A stretch of DNA of 64,000 bases from Neobacillus mesonae (GTDB lineage: Bacteria > Bacillota > Bacilli > Paenibacillales > Paenibacillaceae): contig JAMBOW010000005.1 in assembly GCA_023715865.1 (NCBI GenBank), positions 62,001-126,000 on the forward strand. Direction: 5' to 3'. The notes below the pieces were generated by a model. The model worked only from the letters and a program-made list of their open reading frames with translations, searched no databases and was not told the origin of the DNA. How positions within the stretch are numbered: position 1 is the first letter of the stretch; each line of letters starts with the position of its first letter. The translations under genes were made by a program, and so were the position numbers. Positions 7,733-17,438 of the stretch are shown piece after piece.

Positions 7733-9190
7733 ATGAGTGAGCAAGTTGAGCAAGGCTTTAAAGATTATGAATTAAGCGAGGAAATTATCCGTTCACTGGA
7801 TAGCCTGGGGTATAAGCAGCCGACGGAGGTGCAACGTAAGGTCATTCCTTATGCGCTCAAGAAAAAAGATATGACCGTTAAATCCCATACCGGAAGCGGG
7901 AAGACCGCAGCTTATGGGATCCCTATCTGTGAGATGCTGGAATGGCAGGAATACCGGCCGCAGGTCCTTATTTTGACGCCAACGCGTGAGCTGGCCGATC
8001 AGGTTAAGCAGGATATAATGAACATCGGCAGATATAAACGAATTAAGGCAACCGCTGTATACGGGAAACAGCCTTTTCACAGACAGAAGGTGCAGCTGCA
8101 GCAGCGAAATCATGTTATTGTAGGCACACCGGGGCGGTTAATTGATCATATCGAGAAGCAGACGATTGATTTGGAGCAGATCCGTTATTTGGTCATTGAT
8201 GAGGCCGATGAGATGCTGAACATGGGTTTCATTGAACATGTGGAGAAGATTATCCGTGAGCTGCCGCTGGAGCGGATGACGATGCTGTTCTCGGCGACGT
8301 TGCCTAAAGATGTGGAGCAATTATGCCACAAATATATGAATGATCCACTGGATATTGAGGTACAGACCGAAGCCAGAACGTCAAGCCAAATTGAGCACTA
8401 TATGTATGCCGTCAGGGACGATCACAAGCTGAAATTGCTTCGGGATATCACGGTTGTGGAGAATCCGGATAGCTGCATTATTTTTTGCCGGACCCAGATC
8501 AGGGTTGAAACGGTATTTAATGAATTGACTAAGCACGGCTACCCTTGCGGCCGAATCCATGGGGGCATGGAGCAGGATGATCGCACGGAGATGATGAACG
8601 CATTTAAGCGCGGGGAATTCCGCTACCTGATCGCGACGGATGTGGCTGCCAGAGGGATTGATATCGAGAACATCAGCCATGTTATTAATTATGATTTTCC
8701 GCAAGAGAATGAAAGCTATGTCCATCGCAGTGGACGTACGGGAAGAGCCGGGAAATCGGGGAAGGCCATCTCCTTCGCTACACCGTCTGAAGACAAGTTC
8801 GTTGCCAGCGTCCAGCAATACATCGGGTTCGAGATCGAGAAGCGTAACGCCCCGTCCAAAGAGGCCATCGCACGTACCCTTCCTGCTTTTAAAGCGAAGC
8901 TTGCGAATCAGCGGACGATCAAGAAGGACAGGAGCTCCCATCGGAACCAGGAGGTTCTGAAGCTATATTTTAACGGGGGGAAGAAAAAGAAGATCCGGGC
9001 CGTAGACTTCGTCGGCACCATTGCCAAGATTGAAGGGATATCAGCTGATGACATCGGGATTATTGTAATAGAGGATAACGCCTCCTACGTGGATATTCTT
9101 AACGGCAAAGGTGACCTCGTTCTGAATGTGATGAAGAATACAACCATTAAAGGGAAGCTGCTGAAGGTAAATCAGGCGAACCGGCAATAG
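7733..9190 (+). CDS. dbpA: DEAD-box RNA helicase DbpA/YxiN
   Basis: A 485-residue ATP-dependent RNA helicase. Q motif around residue 30-35, Walker A SHTGSGKT at 51-58, [20 protein letters not shown] at 156-159, SAT and [10 protein letters not shown] near 332-341 are all present. The C-terminal region (about 410-480, [19 protein letters not shown]) is the DbpA RNA-binding domain, which in E. coli DbpA and B. subtilis YxiN recognises hairpin 92 of 23S rRNA and acts in 50S assembly. The ATG has GGGGTTACTTC upstream. It ends 26 bases before putative attachment site B, so it is the last gene of that segment. Confidence 0.95.
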   Translation: MSEQVEQGFKDYELSEEIIRSLDSLGYKQPTEVQRKVIPYALKKKDMTVKSHTGSGKTAAYGIPICEMLEWQEYRPQVLILTPTRELADQVKQDIMNIGRYKRIKATAVYGKQPFHRQKVQLQQRNHVIVGTPGRLIDHIEKQTIDLEQIRYLVIDEADEMLNMGFIEHVEKIIRELPLERMTMLFSATLPKDVEQLCHKYMNDPLDIEVQTEARTSSQIEHYMYAVRDDHKLKLLRDITVVENPDSCIIFCRTQIRVETVFNELTKHGYPCGRIHGGMEQDDRTEMMNAFKRGEFRYLIATDVAARGIDIENISHVINYDFPQENESYVHRSGRTGRAGKSGKAISFATPSEDKFVASVQQYIGFEIEKRNAPSKEAIARTLPAFKAKLANQRTIKKDRSSHRNQEVLKLYFNGGKKKKIRAVDFVGTIAKIEGISADDIGIIVIEDNASYVDILNGKGDLVLNVMKNTTIKGKLLKVNQANRQ

Positions 9191-9215
9191 CGGAAAAATC
9201 TATGGTGGGGATGGT

Positions 9216-9234
9216 GAACCGTATCATAAATAAG
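9216..9234 (+). other. Putative attachment site B (rlmH end repeat)
   Basis: GAACCGTATCATAAATAAG differs from site A by one base in 19. With the upstream GGT it reads Gly-Glu-Pro-Tyr-His-Lys-stop, the exact RlmH C-terminus, although no rlmH gene is attached. This is the strongest of the three extra sites. Confidence 0.75.
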
Positions 9235-9306
9235 GCAAGTAGAGAGGCTGTCCCCAAAGCACACTTTGGAACATCTTCAGCAACTAAATAGGATAGTAAT
9301 TTTAAG

Positions 9307-9352
9307 AACCAAGGAGCTAAGCGATATGTTCTCGCTTAGCTCCTTGGTTTTT
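9307..9352 (+). terminator. Long perfect hairpin terminator after site B
   Basis: An 18-bp perfect stem (AACCAAGGAGCTAAGCGA and its complement) with a 7-base loop and five T residues. It lies about 70 bases past site B and about 185 bases before the next gene, and would insulate the two segments. Apart from this and site B, the 9191-9537 interval has no supported gene. Confidence 0.85.
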
Positions 9353-9537
9353 GGCGTCTACCGCTGCTTTCTTGAGCAGACGAGAGGAGGGTGGCGGATG
9401 GAAAAACGGGAACTAATACAACTTTCTCTATTAATTTTCAACTTTTTTACACAGATTTCATATATTCTACGATGTTTATGAATTAAATCATGCTAATCTA
9501 TTCCAGGATCAGAAATTTGAGAGGGGTTTTGTAACTC

Positions 9538-11661
9538 ATGTCATGGAAAAAAAGCGTGGGTAAAAGCACAATTCGTGTGGCTGCTGCAGCACTATTACTT
9601 TCCCAACTATTAGGCGCAGTAGGTTCTGTCTCTGCCGCAAGTAAAGATGTAGAAGTACACTTGATTGGAATCAATGACCTGCACGGTCAGTTAGATACCA
9701 CATCGATTGTTAGTGATAAAAAGGTAGGAACAGCTCCGATTCTAGCTACATATCTAAAAGAAGCTCAAGCAAAATATGAACACTCCCTACTCTTCCATAA
9801 TGGAGACTCTGTTGGTGCATCTGCTCCAGTCTCATCTCTAGATCGTGATGAGCCTACTATGGAATGGATGAATATGATGGGCTTTGATGTAGCTTCTTTA
9901 GGCAATCATGAATTCGACCAAGGTATCGCTGCATTAAAAGCACAAATCTTTGGCGGCCTTGATCCTAAAGAAGGCAAGGTAACTCATGCTGGTGCAAAAT
10001 TTGATTATGTAAATGCAAACGTCATTGAAACCTCCACTGGAGAAACATTGATTAAGCCATATGTTATTAAAGAAGTGGGCGGAGTCAAAATCGGATTTAT
10101 CGGACTCGTGACGAAAGCTACACCTGCTAAAGTTTCCCCATCTGGTACAGCAGGCGTGCGTTTCTTAAGCGCAGAAGAAGAAGTTGAGGCAGTTAATAAA
10201 TATGCAAAAGAGTTGCAAGATCAAGGTGTAGAAACGATCATCATCTTGGCTCATGATCCAGCAACAACAAAAGATGGCGTAACCACTGGAGAAGCAGCTG
10301 ATTTAGCAAAAGCTTTACCTTCAGATTCCCCTGTTGACGTTATCGTTGCAGGTGACAATCATGGTTTTGCTAACGGTGAAGTGAATGGAAAATTGATCGT
10401 TCAAGCTTATTCTTATGGTACGGCATTTGAGGATATTAAGTTGATGATTGACCCTACTACTGGGGATGTAACCGAGAAATCAGCTACAGTTACAACGACT
10501 TTCCAAGAGGGTGTAAAAGAAGACCCTGAATCTTTGGCTATTATTCAAAAATCATTAGACAAGCACCCTGAGCTAACTAAGCCAGTAGGTACAACAGATG
10601 GTTCTGTCACTCGTACAGATGCTTACAATAACGAAGCGCCTCTAGGAAACCTCATTGCAGATGCGATGCGTCAAGCAGACTTTGGTGATGAAGCAAGCGC
10701 TGCTGACTTTGCATTTATGAATCCAGGTGGTATTCGTGCAGATCTGCCACAAGGCGATGTGACCTTTGCTGATCTTGCTAAAATCCAACCTTTTGGCAAT
10801 ACTTTAGTGAAACTAGAGCTGACTGGTGAACAAGTCCAAACCTTGCTGGAACAGCAATGGGGTACAAATGCTGACGGTACACCAAACACGAAAACACTAC
10901 AAATCTCTGGCTTGAAATATACTGCAGATTTCAATAAGCCAGTTACCGAACGTGTTACAAGTCTTAGTCTTGAAGATGGCACACCTATTGATCTTGAAAA
11001 AACATATACGGCTGTAGTTAACAACTTTATGGCAGCGGGTGGAGATAACTACAAAGTGCTAGTGGATGCTAAATCATCCTTAGCAGGTCCTATCGATCTT
11101 GATGTATTCTACCAGTACATAGTAGATACGTTTAAAGGTGGTAGTATTGAGGCAATAACGGAAGGACGTATCACGAACCTGGCTGCATCTACAGAGCAAA
11201 CTGAAACGCCTGTAACAACAGAAGTCATTTCTCGCGCTGAATTCGTCAGTGCTCTAGTAGATATGTTGAAACTAAACGAAGTAGCTACGGCACCTACATT
11301 CAAGGATGTTGCTGCTGATGCTGCATATGCAGATGCAATCGCTGAAGCGACTCATGCTGGATTCATTCTAGGCTACGGTGGTAACTTCCATCCTGATCGT
11401 GATATCACTCGTGAAGAAGCTGCTACAATTCTTGCTAAATTGTTGAGCAATCAAGCTCCTGATAAAAATGCTGCTGCGATCATCGCAGGTTTTGAAGATG
11501 GTAAAACCGTTTCTACTTATGCGGTTGAACCTATAGCAAAACTGATTGACAAAGGTATTCTTAATGCAACAGAGAACAAGTTGCTTCAACCTAAACAAGG
11601 TCTTTCTAATAACGATGCAAAGGCTTTAATTGAAAAAGCTGTTGCAGCAAAAGCTTCATAA
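9538..11661 (+). CDS. Secreted 5'-nucleotidase with C-terminal SLH modules
   Basis: A 707-residue extracellular nucleotidase. A signal peptide (about 1-34) precedes a metallophosphoesterase domain with GINDLHG (44-50), NGDSVGA, GNHEFDQG and GDNHG, then the 5'-nucleotidase C-terminal domain (about 340-540, NPGGIRADLP and FMAAGGDNY). From about 561 there are S-layer homology repeats: one good copy (VISRAEFVSAL to ITREEAATILAKLL) and a second, weaker one to the C-terminus. SLH modules bind pyruvylated cell-wall polymer, so the enzyme should sit on the cell surface and release nucleosides and phosphate. Codon choice is more AT-rich than in neighbouring genes. It is the first gene between putative sites B and C. 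Confidence 0.92.
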   Translation: MSWKKSVGKSTIRVAAAALLLSQLLGAVGSVSAASKDVEVHLIGINDLHGQLDTTSIVSDKKVGTAPILATYLKEAQAKYEHSLLFHNGDSVGASAPVSSLDRDEPTMEWMNMMGFDVASLGNHEFDQGIAALKAQIFGGLDPKEGKVTHAGAKFDYVNANVIETSTGETLIKPYVIKEVGGVKIGFIGLVTKATPAKVSPSGTAGVRFLSAEEEVEAVNKYAKELQDQGVETIIILAHDPATTKDGVTTGEAADLAKALPSDSPVDVIVAGDNHGFANGEVNGKLIVQAYSYGTAFEDIKLMIDPTTGDVTEKSATVTTTFQEGVKEDPESLAIIQKSLDKHPELTKPVGTTDGSVTRTDAYNNEAPLGNLIADAMRQADFGDEASAADFAFMNPGGIRADLPQGDVTFADLAKIQPFGNTLVKLELTGEQVQTLLEQQWGTNADGTPNTKTLQISGLKYTADFNKPVTERVTSLSLEDGTPIDLEKTYTAVVNNFMAAGGDNYKVLVDAKSSLAGPIDLDVFYQYIVDTFKGGSIEAITEGRITNLAASTEQTETPVTTEVISRAEFVSALVDMLKLNEVATAPTFKDVAADAAYADAIAEATHAGFILGYGGNFHPDRDITREEAATILAKLLSNQAPDKNAAAIIAGFEDGKTVSTYAVEPIAKLIDKGILNATENKLLQPKQGLSNNDAKALIEKAVAAKAS

Positions 11662-11818
11662 CAGAATCACCAACTTTAATAAGTTTATGCGTTTTCTCGT
11701 AACTGCTGGCTTACGGCTAGCAGCAGAAGGTCCGGCTTACAGACCTGTGATATTGCGTTGCAAGACTTTTCGCATGAGCATTCAAGCGACTTGCATAAGA
11801 TGCACAATCATAACAAGC

Positions 11819-11862
11819 AAAACAGCGATTCTCCCATGAATGGAGGATCGCTGTTTTATTGT
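11819..11862. terminator. Bidirectional terminator between convergent genes
   Basis: Stem AAAACAGCGAT / ATCGCTGTTTT with inner CTCC/GGAG pairs. It separates the rightward nucleotidase from the leftward chemoreceptor-like gene. Confidence 0.8.
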
Positions 11863-11884
11863 GGCTCTAATGCGCCAAGCTGAA

Positions 11885-12721
11885 TTACTCCACCGAGTAT
11901 TTAATCAAATTGCCGGAAACACCCAGCATTTTTTCACTGGATAAGTGCAGACGCTCAATCACCTGGGTGAAGTCCTCTACGAGAGAAGCCTGTTCTGCTG
12001 CTGACGCGGAGATTTGGCTGATTTCCAATTCCATTTTGCGGATAGATTCTTCAACTTCCTTCAGGGCAGCCTCGATACCCGTTGTGGCCTGTTTGGAATG
12101 TACGGAAAGCTTCCGCACCTCGGTTGCCACAACGCCGAAGCCTGCTCCGGCTTCGCCTACACGGGCAGCCTCAATGGCTGCATTCAGGCCCAGCAGATTG
12201 GTCTGTTCCGAAATTTCGCGAATCAGGCCAGATACCTGGGAAACCTTGCCTGCATTTTCCACAGCAAGCTTACTGTTCTGCAGAATCTGCTCACTGGCGG
12301 CCTGGAGCTCCTCTGCATGTGCTGCTACGTGCTGCACCATATCGATAAGCTCGTTCGAGATGTGCTGATTATCGTCTACAACAGTGTTAAGCTGGTGCTG
12401 GTTGCTCTGATCATAACTAGCACAGAGAACGGCCACAACTTCATTGCTGTCATTGGTAATTGGAATATTAATAGTATCTACAGGGAACCCGTACACTTCT
12501 TCACTGATATGTACGAGGCTCGGCTCGGATCCGTTAGTCAAGGCTCCAAAATTCTGAAACTCGGGGATCAGAGGGTCGCCAACCTTTTGCTCCAGAATAA
12601 AGTCCCGGGTCTGTATGAAATACAGAATCTTCGTTCGGTCGTACACTACGAGGTTGACCTTTTCGCGTAATGTCTGAGTAAAAAACGGTAATGTCTTCAA
12701 TAAGCTATCTAAGATGTCCAT
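11885..12721 (-). CDS. Soluble methyl-accepting chemotaxis-like protein
   Basis: A 278-residue cytoplasmic protein. The N-terminal 115 residues form a small sensor-like domain ([13 protein letters not shown] at the start, [13 protein letters not shown] near 77-89). The C-terminal half is the MCP signalling domain, with the highly conserved hairpin tip at about 169-206 ([19 protein letters not shown]). No transmembrane segments are present, and the signalling helices are short compared with classical receptors. It would join CheA/CheW arrays or act as a stand-alone sensor of an intracellular ligand. It is the last gene before putative attachment site C. Confidence 0.9.
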   Translation of the reverse strand: MDILDSLLKTLPFFTQTLREKVNLVVYDRTKILYFIQTRDFILEQKVGDPLIPEFQNFGALTNGSEPSLVHISEEVYGFPVDTINIPITNDSNEVVAVLCASYDQSNQHQLNTVVDDNQHISNELIDMVQHVAAHAEELQAASEQILQNSKLAVENAGKVSQVSGLIREISEQTNLLGLNAAIEAARVGEAGAGFGVVATEVRKLSVHSKQATTGIEAALKEVEESIRKMELEISQISASAAEQASLVEDFTQVIERLHLSSEKMLGVSGNLIKYSVE

Positions 12722-13092
12722 GCTTGTAACTCCCTGTCCATATGAAGTATATATCTGGTGTAAAGATAGTTATATCGGCTAAAAAATGGCCAATTATTAT
12801 ACATTTTAAATGTTAATATTATTTTTTTCATGAAATATAAAAAAGTAAGCGCTTCAAGCGCCTCGTTCATGATTAAGGCCGGAGTAAAGTCTGTTTTCTA
12901 ATATTGTGGTGAGCAATAAGCATGCAGTCGTTCCGCACTGTGAAGGACGATTATTCTTCTCTATTGATGTTACAGTGAACCGTGCCATAAGTAGGTGATT
13001 AGGGGAGTTTAATTCATCGGGATCTGATAGTATAGCGGGAATTCCCATCTACTAAAAAGTTCGCTATTGTTAAAGTTCTGTCTGGCTCAGGA
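12722..13092. other. AT-rich divergent interval holding attachment site C
   Basis: Contains the promoter side of the chemoreceptor-like gene, a short stretch resembling a cre palindrome around AAGCGCTT at about 12857 (too imperfect to call), and putative site C. Open frames on the minus strand here have no ribosome binding site. Confidence 0.5.
12977..12995 (+). other. Putative attachment site C (degenerate rlmH end)
   Basis: GAACCGTGCCATAAGTAGG matches site A at 16 of 19 positions and reads Glu-Pro-Cys-His-Lys-stop. It has the same orientation as sites A, D and B. It would mark the distal boundary of the element array. Confidence 0.6.
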
Positions 13093-14406
13093 ATGTCAAA
13101 ACGATCGAGATGCATGTATGATATATTAAATATAAATAAAAAAGAACAGGAACTACTTAAAAAAGGGTATCCAGGTGAATTAATGAAAGAATTGTACAGT
13201 CAGATAAATCGAAAAATCTATTATATTTCAATGTTAATGATCATCGTTCTGATGGTATCTGGATTGATACTATCTGCGACAGAGTTAAACAAGATTACTT
13301 TGGGGTATAGTGTTCATTTTTTATGTGTGGCGTTCATATCGATTTGCTTATTGATCTATCCTAAATATGAGACCTACTTTTTCAGAAAAATCATCATTCT
13401 ATTTGGATTTGCTTATTTTTATACATTGTTCTTTTTATATCCGGAGACGTGGACTACATATATTCTCATATGTCTTATTCCTTCACTTGCCATTTTATTT
13501 TTTGATTTAAAATTATTTTATTTCTCCATCACTTTAAACGGGATTTTAATAATGATCACTTTTGGCTATATCACCCTGATTGATCAAGGCGAGGGATATA
13601 CCTATTTACACCAGGATATTGTGGGCAATCTTATCAATATAATAGCGAGTCAGGTACTATTACTTCTTATATTTCGTTTGTCTTTTAGTCGAATGAGAAA
13701 GCAGCAGCTTTACTATGAACAATTGCAGCAATCAGAGCGTTTGAAGATGATCGCACATTTAACCGCCGCGGTAGCGCATGAAATTAGAAATCCAGTAACT
13801 GTAGTGCGAGGCTTCTTGCAGTTATACCAAGAAGATCCTTCTTTTAGTAATCCGGTCAAGGACAAGTTCAAACTAATGATGGATGAACTAAACACAGTTG
13901 AACACATCACCTCTCAATTTCTAACACTTTCTAAACCAAGCAGAGATCAAAAGCCAGAGAAAGTGGATGTGAAGGATGCTCTTCAGAGTGTTACAGGTCT
14001 GCTCAGCTCCTATGCAATGCTGTCGGATAAGCAAATTGATATCCAGGTAGAGGACGACTGTACCATCTTCATTAATACGATTGAGTTTAAGCAGTTGCTT
14101 ATGAATTTAATAAAAAATGCACTAGAAGCTTCGGATGTTGGTCAATCTGTTGAAGTCATAGCTAAGAAAAATCATCATTTTATAGAGATACAAATCACCG
14201 ATAAGGGAAGCGGAATGACAGAGGATGAGGTAAAGTCATTAGGAACCCCTTTTTATTCATTAAAAAGTAGTGGTACAGGATTGGGGTTAATGATCTGTTT
14301 TAATATTGTAGAGAAATATGATGGTAAAATTGATTATCATAGTTCAAAAGATCAAGGGACAACGGTTACTGTTCGATTTTCAGCAGCAAATGAGATTGAA
14401 AAATGA
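13093..14406 (+). CDS. Membrane sensor histidine kinase, KinB-like
   Basis: A 437-residue kinase. Six hydrophobic segments occupy about residues 40-205, followed by a HisKA domain with the phosphorylated His229 in VAHEIRNPVTVVRG and a HATPase domain (NLIKNALEAS, DKGSGMT, GTGLGLMICFNIV). The sequence HEIRNPxTVxxGFLQL is typical of Bacillales sporulation-type kinases that feed Spo0F. No response regulator lies next to it, which fits an orphan phosphorelay kinase. The start is uncertain: ATG 13093 has no proper ribosome binding site, and ATG 13114 is an alternative with a weak one. Confidence 0.88.
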   Translation: MSKRSRCMYDILNINKKEQELLKKGYPGELMKELYSQINRKIYYISMLMIIVLMVSGLILSATELNKITLGYSVHFLCVAFISICLLIYPKYETYFFRKIIILFGFAYFYTLFFLYPETWTTYILICLIPSLAILFFDLKLFYFSITLNGILIMITFGYITLIDQGEGYTYLHQDIVGNLINIIASQVLLLLIFRLSFSRMRKQQLYYEQLQQSERLKMIAHLTAAVAHEIRNPVTVVRGFLQLYQEDPSFSNPVKDKFKLMMDELNTVEHITSQFLTLSKPSRDQKPEKVDVKDALQSVTGLLSSYAMLSDKQIDIQVEDDCTIFINTIEFKQLLMNLIKNALEASDVGQSVEVIAKKNHHFIEIQITDKGSGMTEDEVKSLGTPFYSLKSSGTGLGLMICFNIVEKYDGKIDYHSSKDQGTTVTVRFSAANEIEK

Positions 14407-14464
14407 GCTGACCTCGATAATTCATGAACTTTATAAAGAGTAAATTGTTTAAGCACACAAAAAA

Positions 14465-14492
14465 AAGGAACCCGGAAGCGGGTTCCTTATTA
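14465..14492. terminator. Bidirectional terminator between convergent genes
   Basis: Stem AAGGAACCCG / CGGGTTCCTT with a GAAG loop, flanked by A and T runs. It serves the histidine kinase and the leftward siderophore operon. Confidence 0.85.
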
Positions 14493-14554
14493 ATTATGAG
14501 GCATTTTCGGATGCGCAGTACTCGTTATATTTCGCGATAGGATATTGTCATTAT

Positions 14555-15370
14555 TTAAGGAGTAACTACATCATTCACATGATATCTTCCCTTTGGCACC
14601 ACCAGGGGAGAGCCGGACACGGGATCTTCAATCACCGTACAATCAAGCCCGAAGATGTCCTTCACCAGCGTGCTGGTAATTACCTCGGATGGCTCACCCT
14701 CTGCCATAAGCTGTCCTTGTCGAAGCGCAAAAATATAGTCTGCATAACGTGCGGATAAGTTGATATCGTGCAGCACCATAACGATCGTTGTGCCGTGCTT
14801 TTGATTGAGGTCGGTGAGCAGATCAAGGATCTCCACCTGATAGGTGATATCCAGGAAGGTTGTCGGCTCATCCAGAAATAAAATATCGGTTTGCTGCGCC
14901 AAAGCCATCGCAATCCAGACCCGCTGTCGTTGGCCACCTGACAGCTCATCAATACTCCGATTGGCAAGATCCGTAATATTCATGATTTCCATCGCTTCGG
15001 CAACAGCCTCCGCATCCTTTTTGGTCCAGCCGCTGAGCAGTGACTGATGCGGAAACCTACCTCGTCCAACCAAATCGGCGACAGAAATACCTTCTGGAAC
15101 GATGGGAGACTGCGGCAGCAGTCCAACCACCCGGGCCAATTGTTTCGAAGGGATTTTACCAATAGCTTTGCCATCGAGGAGAACCTCTCCAGATATAGGC
15201 TTAATCAGCCTTGCCAGCGTCTTGAGCAGTGTAGACTTGCCGCAGGCGTTAGCTCCTATAATGACGCTTATTTTATTACTGGGAATGACCAGGCTTATGT
15301 CTTGGATAATCGTTTTATTGTCATAGCCCGCTGCTAATTTTTCGGCTTGAAAAACATGTGTCGGTTTCAT
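14555..15370 (-). CDS. Siderophore ABC transporter ATP-binding protein (FecE/FepC type)
   Basis: A 271-residue cytoplasmic ATPase that powers iron-siderophore uptake. Walker A is GANACGKST, the signature LSGGQRQRVWIAMALAQ, Walker B ILFLDEPTTFLD, and the switch His is in VLHDINLSARYAD. It is the last gene of a four-gene leftward operon; its ATG overlaps the stop of the upstream permease by one base. Its product should pair with both permeases of the operon. Confidence 0.95.
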   Translation of the reverse strand: MKPTHVFQAEKLAAGYDNKTIIQDISLVIPSNKISVIIGANACGKSTLLKTLARLIKPISGEVLLDGKAIGKIPSKQLARVVGLLPQSPIVPEGISVADLVGRGRFPHQSLLSGWTKKDAEAVAEAMEIMNITDLANRSIDELSGGQRQRVWIAMALAQQTDILFLDEPTTFLDITYQVEILDLLTDLNQKHGTTIVMVLHDINLSARYADYIFALRQGQLMAEGEPSEVITSTLVKDIFGLDCTVIEDPVSGSPLVVPKGRYHVNDVVTP

Positions 15371-16401
15371 TATAAATCTCCCTTTCGATTCATTCGGATC
15401 AGCAAGTAGATCAGATACGGCGCTCCGAGTATTCCTGTGATGATACCGACGGGGAATCTGACTTCAAAAGCGAATTGCCCGATAAGATCTGCTGCCAAAA
15501 CCAAATTCACGCCAACAAGCCCGGCCGGTATTGCGTTAGAAAAGTCGACGCCGACCAGTCTTTTTGCGATAGGCCCTGAAAGGAAAGCGACAAAGGCGAT
15601 AGGCCCCGTAACTGCAGTAGCAAGAGCAATCATACAGACAGAGCTTAAAATAAGCAAAATTCGGGTTCTATCCGTATTCACTCCCAGCGTTGTGGCCGAT
15701 TGTTCTCCAAGCTCCAATATGCTCAGATGTTTGCCCAGCAGAATAACGATTGGAGCACCGATGATAACAGATATAACCAGAGCGGGAAGCTCATCCATTT
15801 GAGAGCCGTTGAGACTGCCGCTTAGCCATCTGACCGCTGCCGGAATATCTTGCTGTGCGCCTACCAGCAGGAGATAGGAGATGAAGGCATTAAGCATAGC
15901 CTGTATGCCGATCCCGACCAGAATTAATCGTCCAATCGAAAAGGTCTTGCCTCTGGATAATATGTAGATTAATAAGGTTGTACCTAGACCTGCAATGACC
16001 GAAGCAATGGATACAACAGCTTCGCTTGAATGGAGGATCAGTATACAAAAGACGGCAGCCGCACTCGATCCGGATGTAATTCCAATAACATTGGGATTGG
16101 CAAGCGGGTTGCGCAGCATCGTCTGAAAGGTGTTCCCCGCCATACCGAAAGCAAATCCGGCAAAAAGACCTGCCAGCATTCTCGGCAGCCGTATGGTATT
16201 AACCGCAAAAGAAACTCCCTTAATCTTCTCTCCAGTGAGCGCCAGGATCACATCACTAACCGGATAAATGGTGCTACCTAGCAAAAGCATAGCACAGCAA
16301 AGTACACATGCTAGAATCGTAAGTATGCTCGTAACTAGTATCCATCTTTGGCGTCTTTGACGTCTGCCCGCTACAATAAAATCAACAGATGTATTCTTCA
16401 T
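15370..16401 (-). CDS. Siderophore ABC transporter permease (FecCD family), second subunit
   Basis: A 343-residue membrane protein with about nine or ten transmembrane segments and the FecCD signature region (RLPRMLAGLFAGFAFGMAGNTFQ, conserved NPLANPNVIGI and GPIAFVAFL). It forms the translocation channel with the other permease. Start and stop overlap the neighbouring genes by four or fewer bases, indicating translational coupling. Confidence 0.95.
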   Translation of the reverse strand: MKNTSVDFIVAGRRQRRQRWILVTSILTILACVLCCAMLLLGSTIYPVSDVILALTGEKIKGVSFAVNTIRLPRMLAGLFAGFAFGMAGNTFQTMLRNPLANPNVIGITSGSSAAAVFCILILHSSEAVVSIASVIAGLGTTLLIYILSRGKTFSIGRLILVGIGIQAMLNAFISYLLLVGAQQDIPAAVRWLSGSLNGSQMDELPALVISVIIGAPIVILLGKHLSILELGEQSATTLGVNTDRTRILLILSSVCMIALATAVTGPIAFVAFLSGPIAKRLVGVDFSNAIPAGLVGVNLVLAADLIGQFAFEVRFPVGIITGILGAPYLIYLLIRMNRKGDL

Positions 16402-17438
16402 AATGAACGCACTTTCGCTTTCATAGCTAATATAATCAGTAACGGAGCCCCGATAAACGCGGTAACTACGCCAACTTCAAGCTCTCCAGGACTGCCGAGG
16501 AGCCTGCCGATAACATCGGATATGGTCAGGATGATGGCTCCTGAAACAGCTGACATGGGAATAATAAAACGCAGGTCCGGGCCAAGAATCATACGGACGA
16601 CATGAGTCGATAGAAGCCCGATAAAACCAATAGGTCCTGCCAGCGCCGTCGCCGCTCCGCACAACAAAACGCCTCCAACAGCCGCAACCAGCCTCAATAT
16701 TCCGGTTCGAACACCCAGTCCGGTTGCCACCTCGTCTCCGAGTGCCAGCGCGTTAAGTGCCGGAGCAGAAATAATGCCGATCAGTATTCCAATGATAAGA
16801 AACGGGATAAACGTTTGAATAGCGCTCCAATCCCCTGCGCCGACGCTTCCCACCTGCCAGAACCTGAATTGATCCATGACATAGGAGCGTGGAATCATGA
16901 TTGCACTAACCAGAGACGAGAGAGCTGCGCTTGTGGCTGCCCCTGCGAGTACAAGCTTAAGGGGCGTAGCGCCGCCACGCCCCATAGAGCCGATTCCAAA
17001 TACGAATACTGCAGTAATCATAGCTCCGGCCAAAGCCAGCCATATATACTCATTCGCCGTGCTTATATTCAAGAATGCTAGACCGAGAACAACAAACAAA
17101 GATGCTCCTGTGTTCACTCCAAGGATACTTGGATCTGCAATAGGATTCCGAGTCACTGCCTGCATAAGTGCACCGGAAACACCGAGTGCTCCGCCGCAGA
17201 ACAGACTGAAGACCGTTCGGGAAATTCTCTTGCGAACGACATTAGCCCCGTAAGAGTCTACCTCTGGATGAAATAGACCGTCGATCAGTTCATTAAACCT
17301 CACTGGCCGAGAGCCCAAGACCAGTGAGGCAATCACACTTACAACAAGCAAGGTGATGCAAAGCACCATCACAAGCGTAAAATTCCTCGGAATGTGCAAG
17401 CTTTGTTGGTTGTTCTCTGAAATGGTTGAACTACTCAT
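16398..17438 (-). CDS. Siderophore ABC transporter permease (FecCD family), first subunit
   Basis: A 346-residue FecCD permease with multiple transmembrane helices, NPIADPSILGVNTGASLF and GPIGFIGLLSTHVVR. It resembles the YfiZ/FeuB group. It overlaps the substrate-binding protein gene by eight bases and the next permease gene by four. Confidence 0.95.
   Translation of the reverse strand: MSSSTISENNQQSLHIPRNFTLVMVLCITLLVVSVIASLVLGSRPVRFNELIDGLFHPEVDSYGANVVRKRISRTVFSLFCGGALGVSGALMQAVTRNPIADPSILGVNTGASLFVVLGLAFLNISTANEYIWLALAGAMITAVFVFGIGSMGRGGATPLKLVLAGAATSAALSSLVSAIMIPRSYVMDQFRFWQVGSVGAGDWSAIQTFIPFLIIGILIGIISAPALNALALGDEVATGLGVRTGILRLVAAVGGVLLCGAATALAGPIGFIGLLSTHVVRMILGPDLRFIIPMSAVSGAIILTISDVIGRLLGSPGELEVGVVTAFIGAPLLIILAMKAKVRSL

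Noticed and set aside
9266-9481. Open frame of 71 codons after site B
   Set aside because: It spans the 18-bp terminator hairpin and lacks a ribosome binding site.
12850-12870. AAGCGCTT palindrome upstream of the chemoreceptor-like gene, cre-like
   Set aside because: Only 12 of 14 consensus positions match and the outer half-sites are not symmetric.
12854-13048. Minus-strand frame of 64 codons across attachment site C
   Set aside because: No ribosome binding site, no resemblance to a family, and it reads through site C in a different frame from the recombinase-tail frame.
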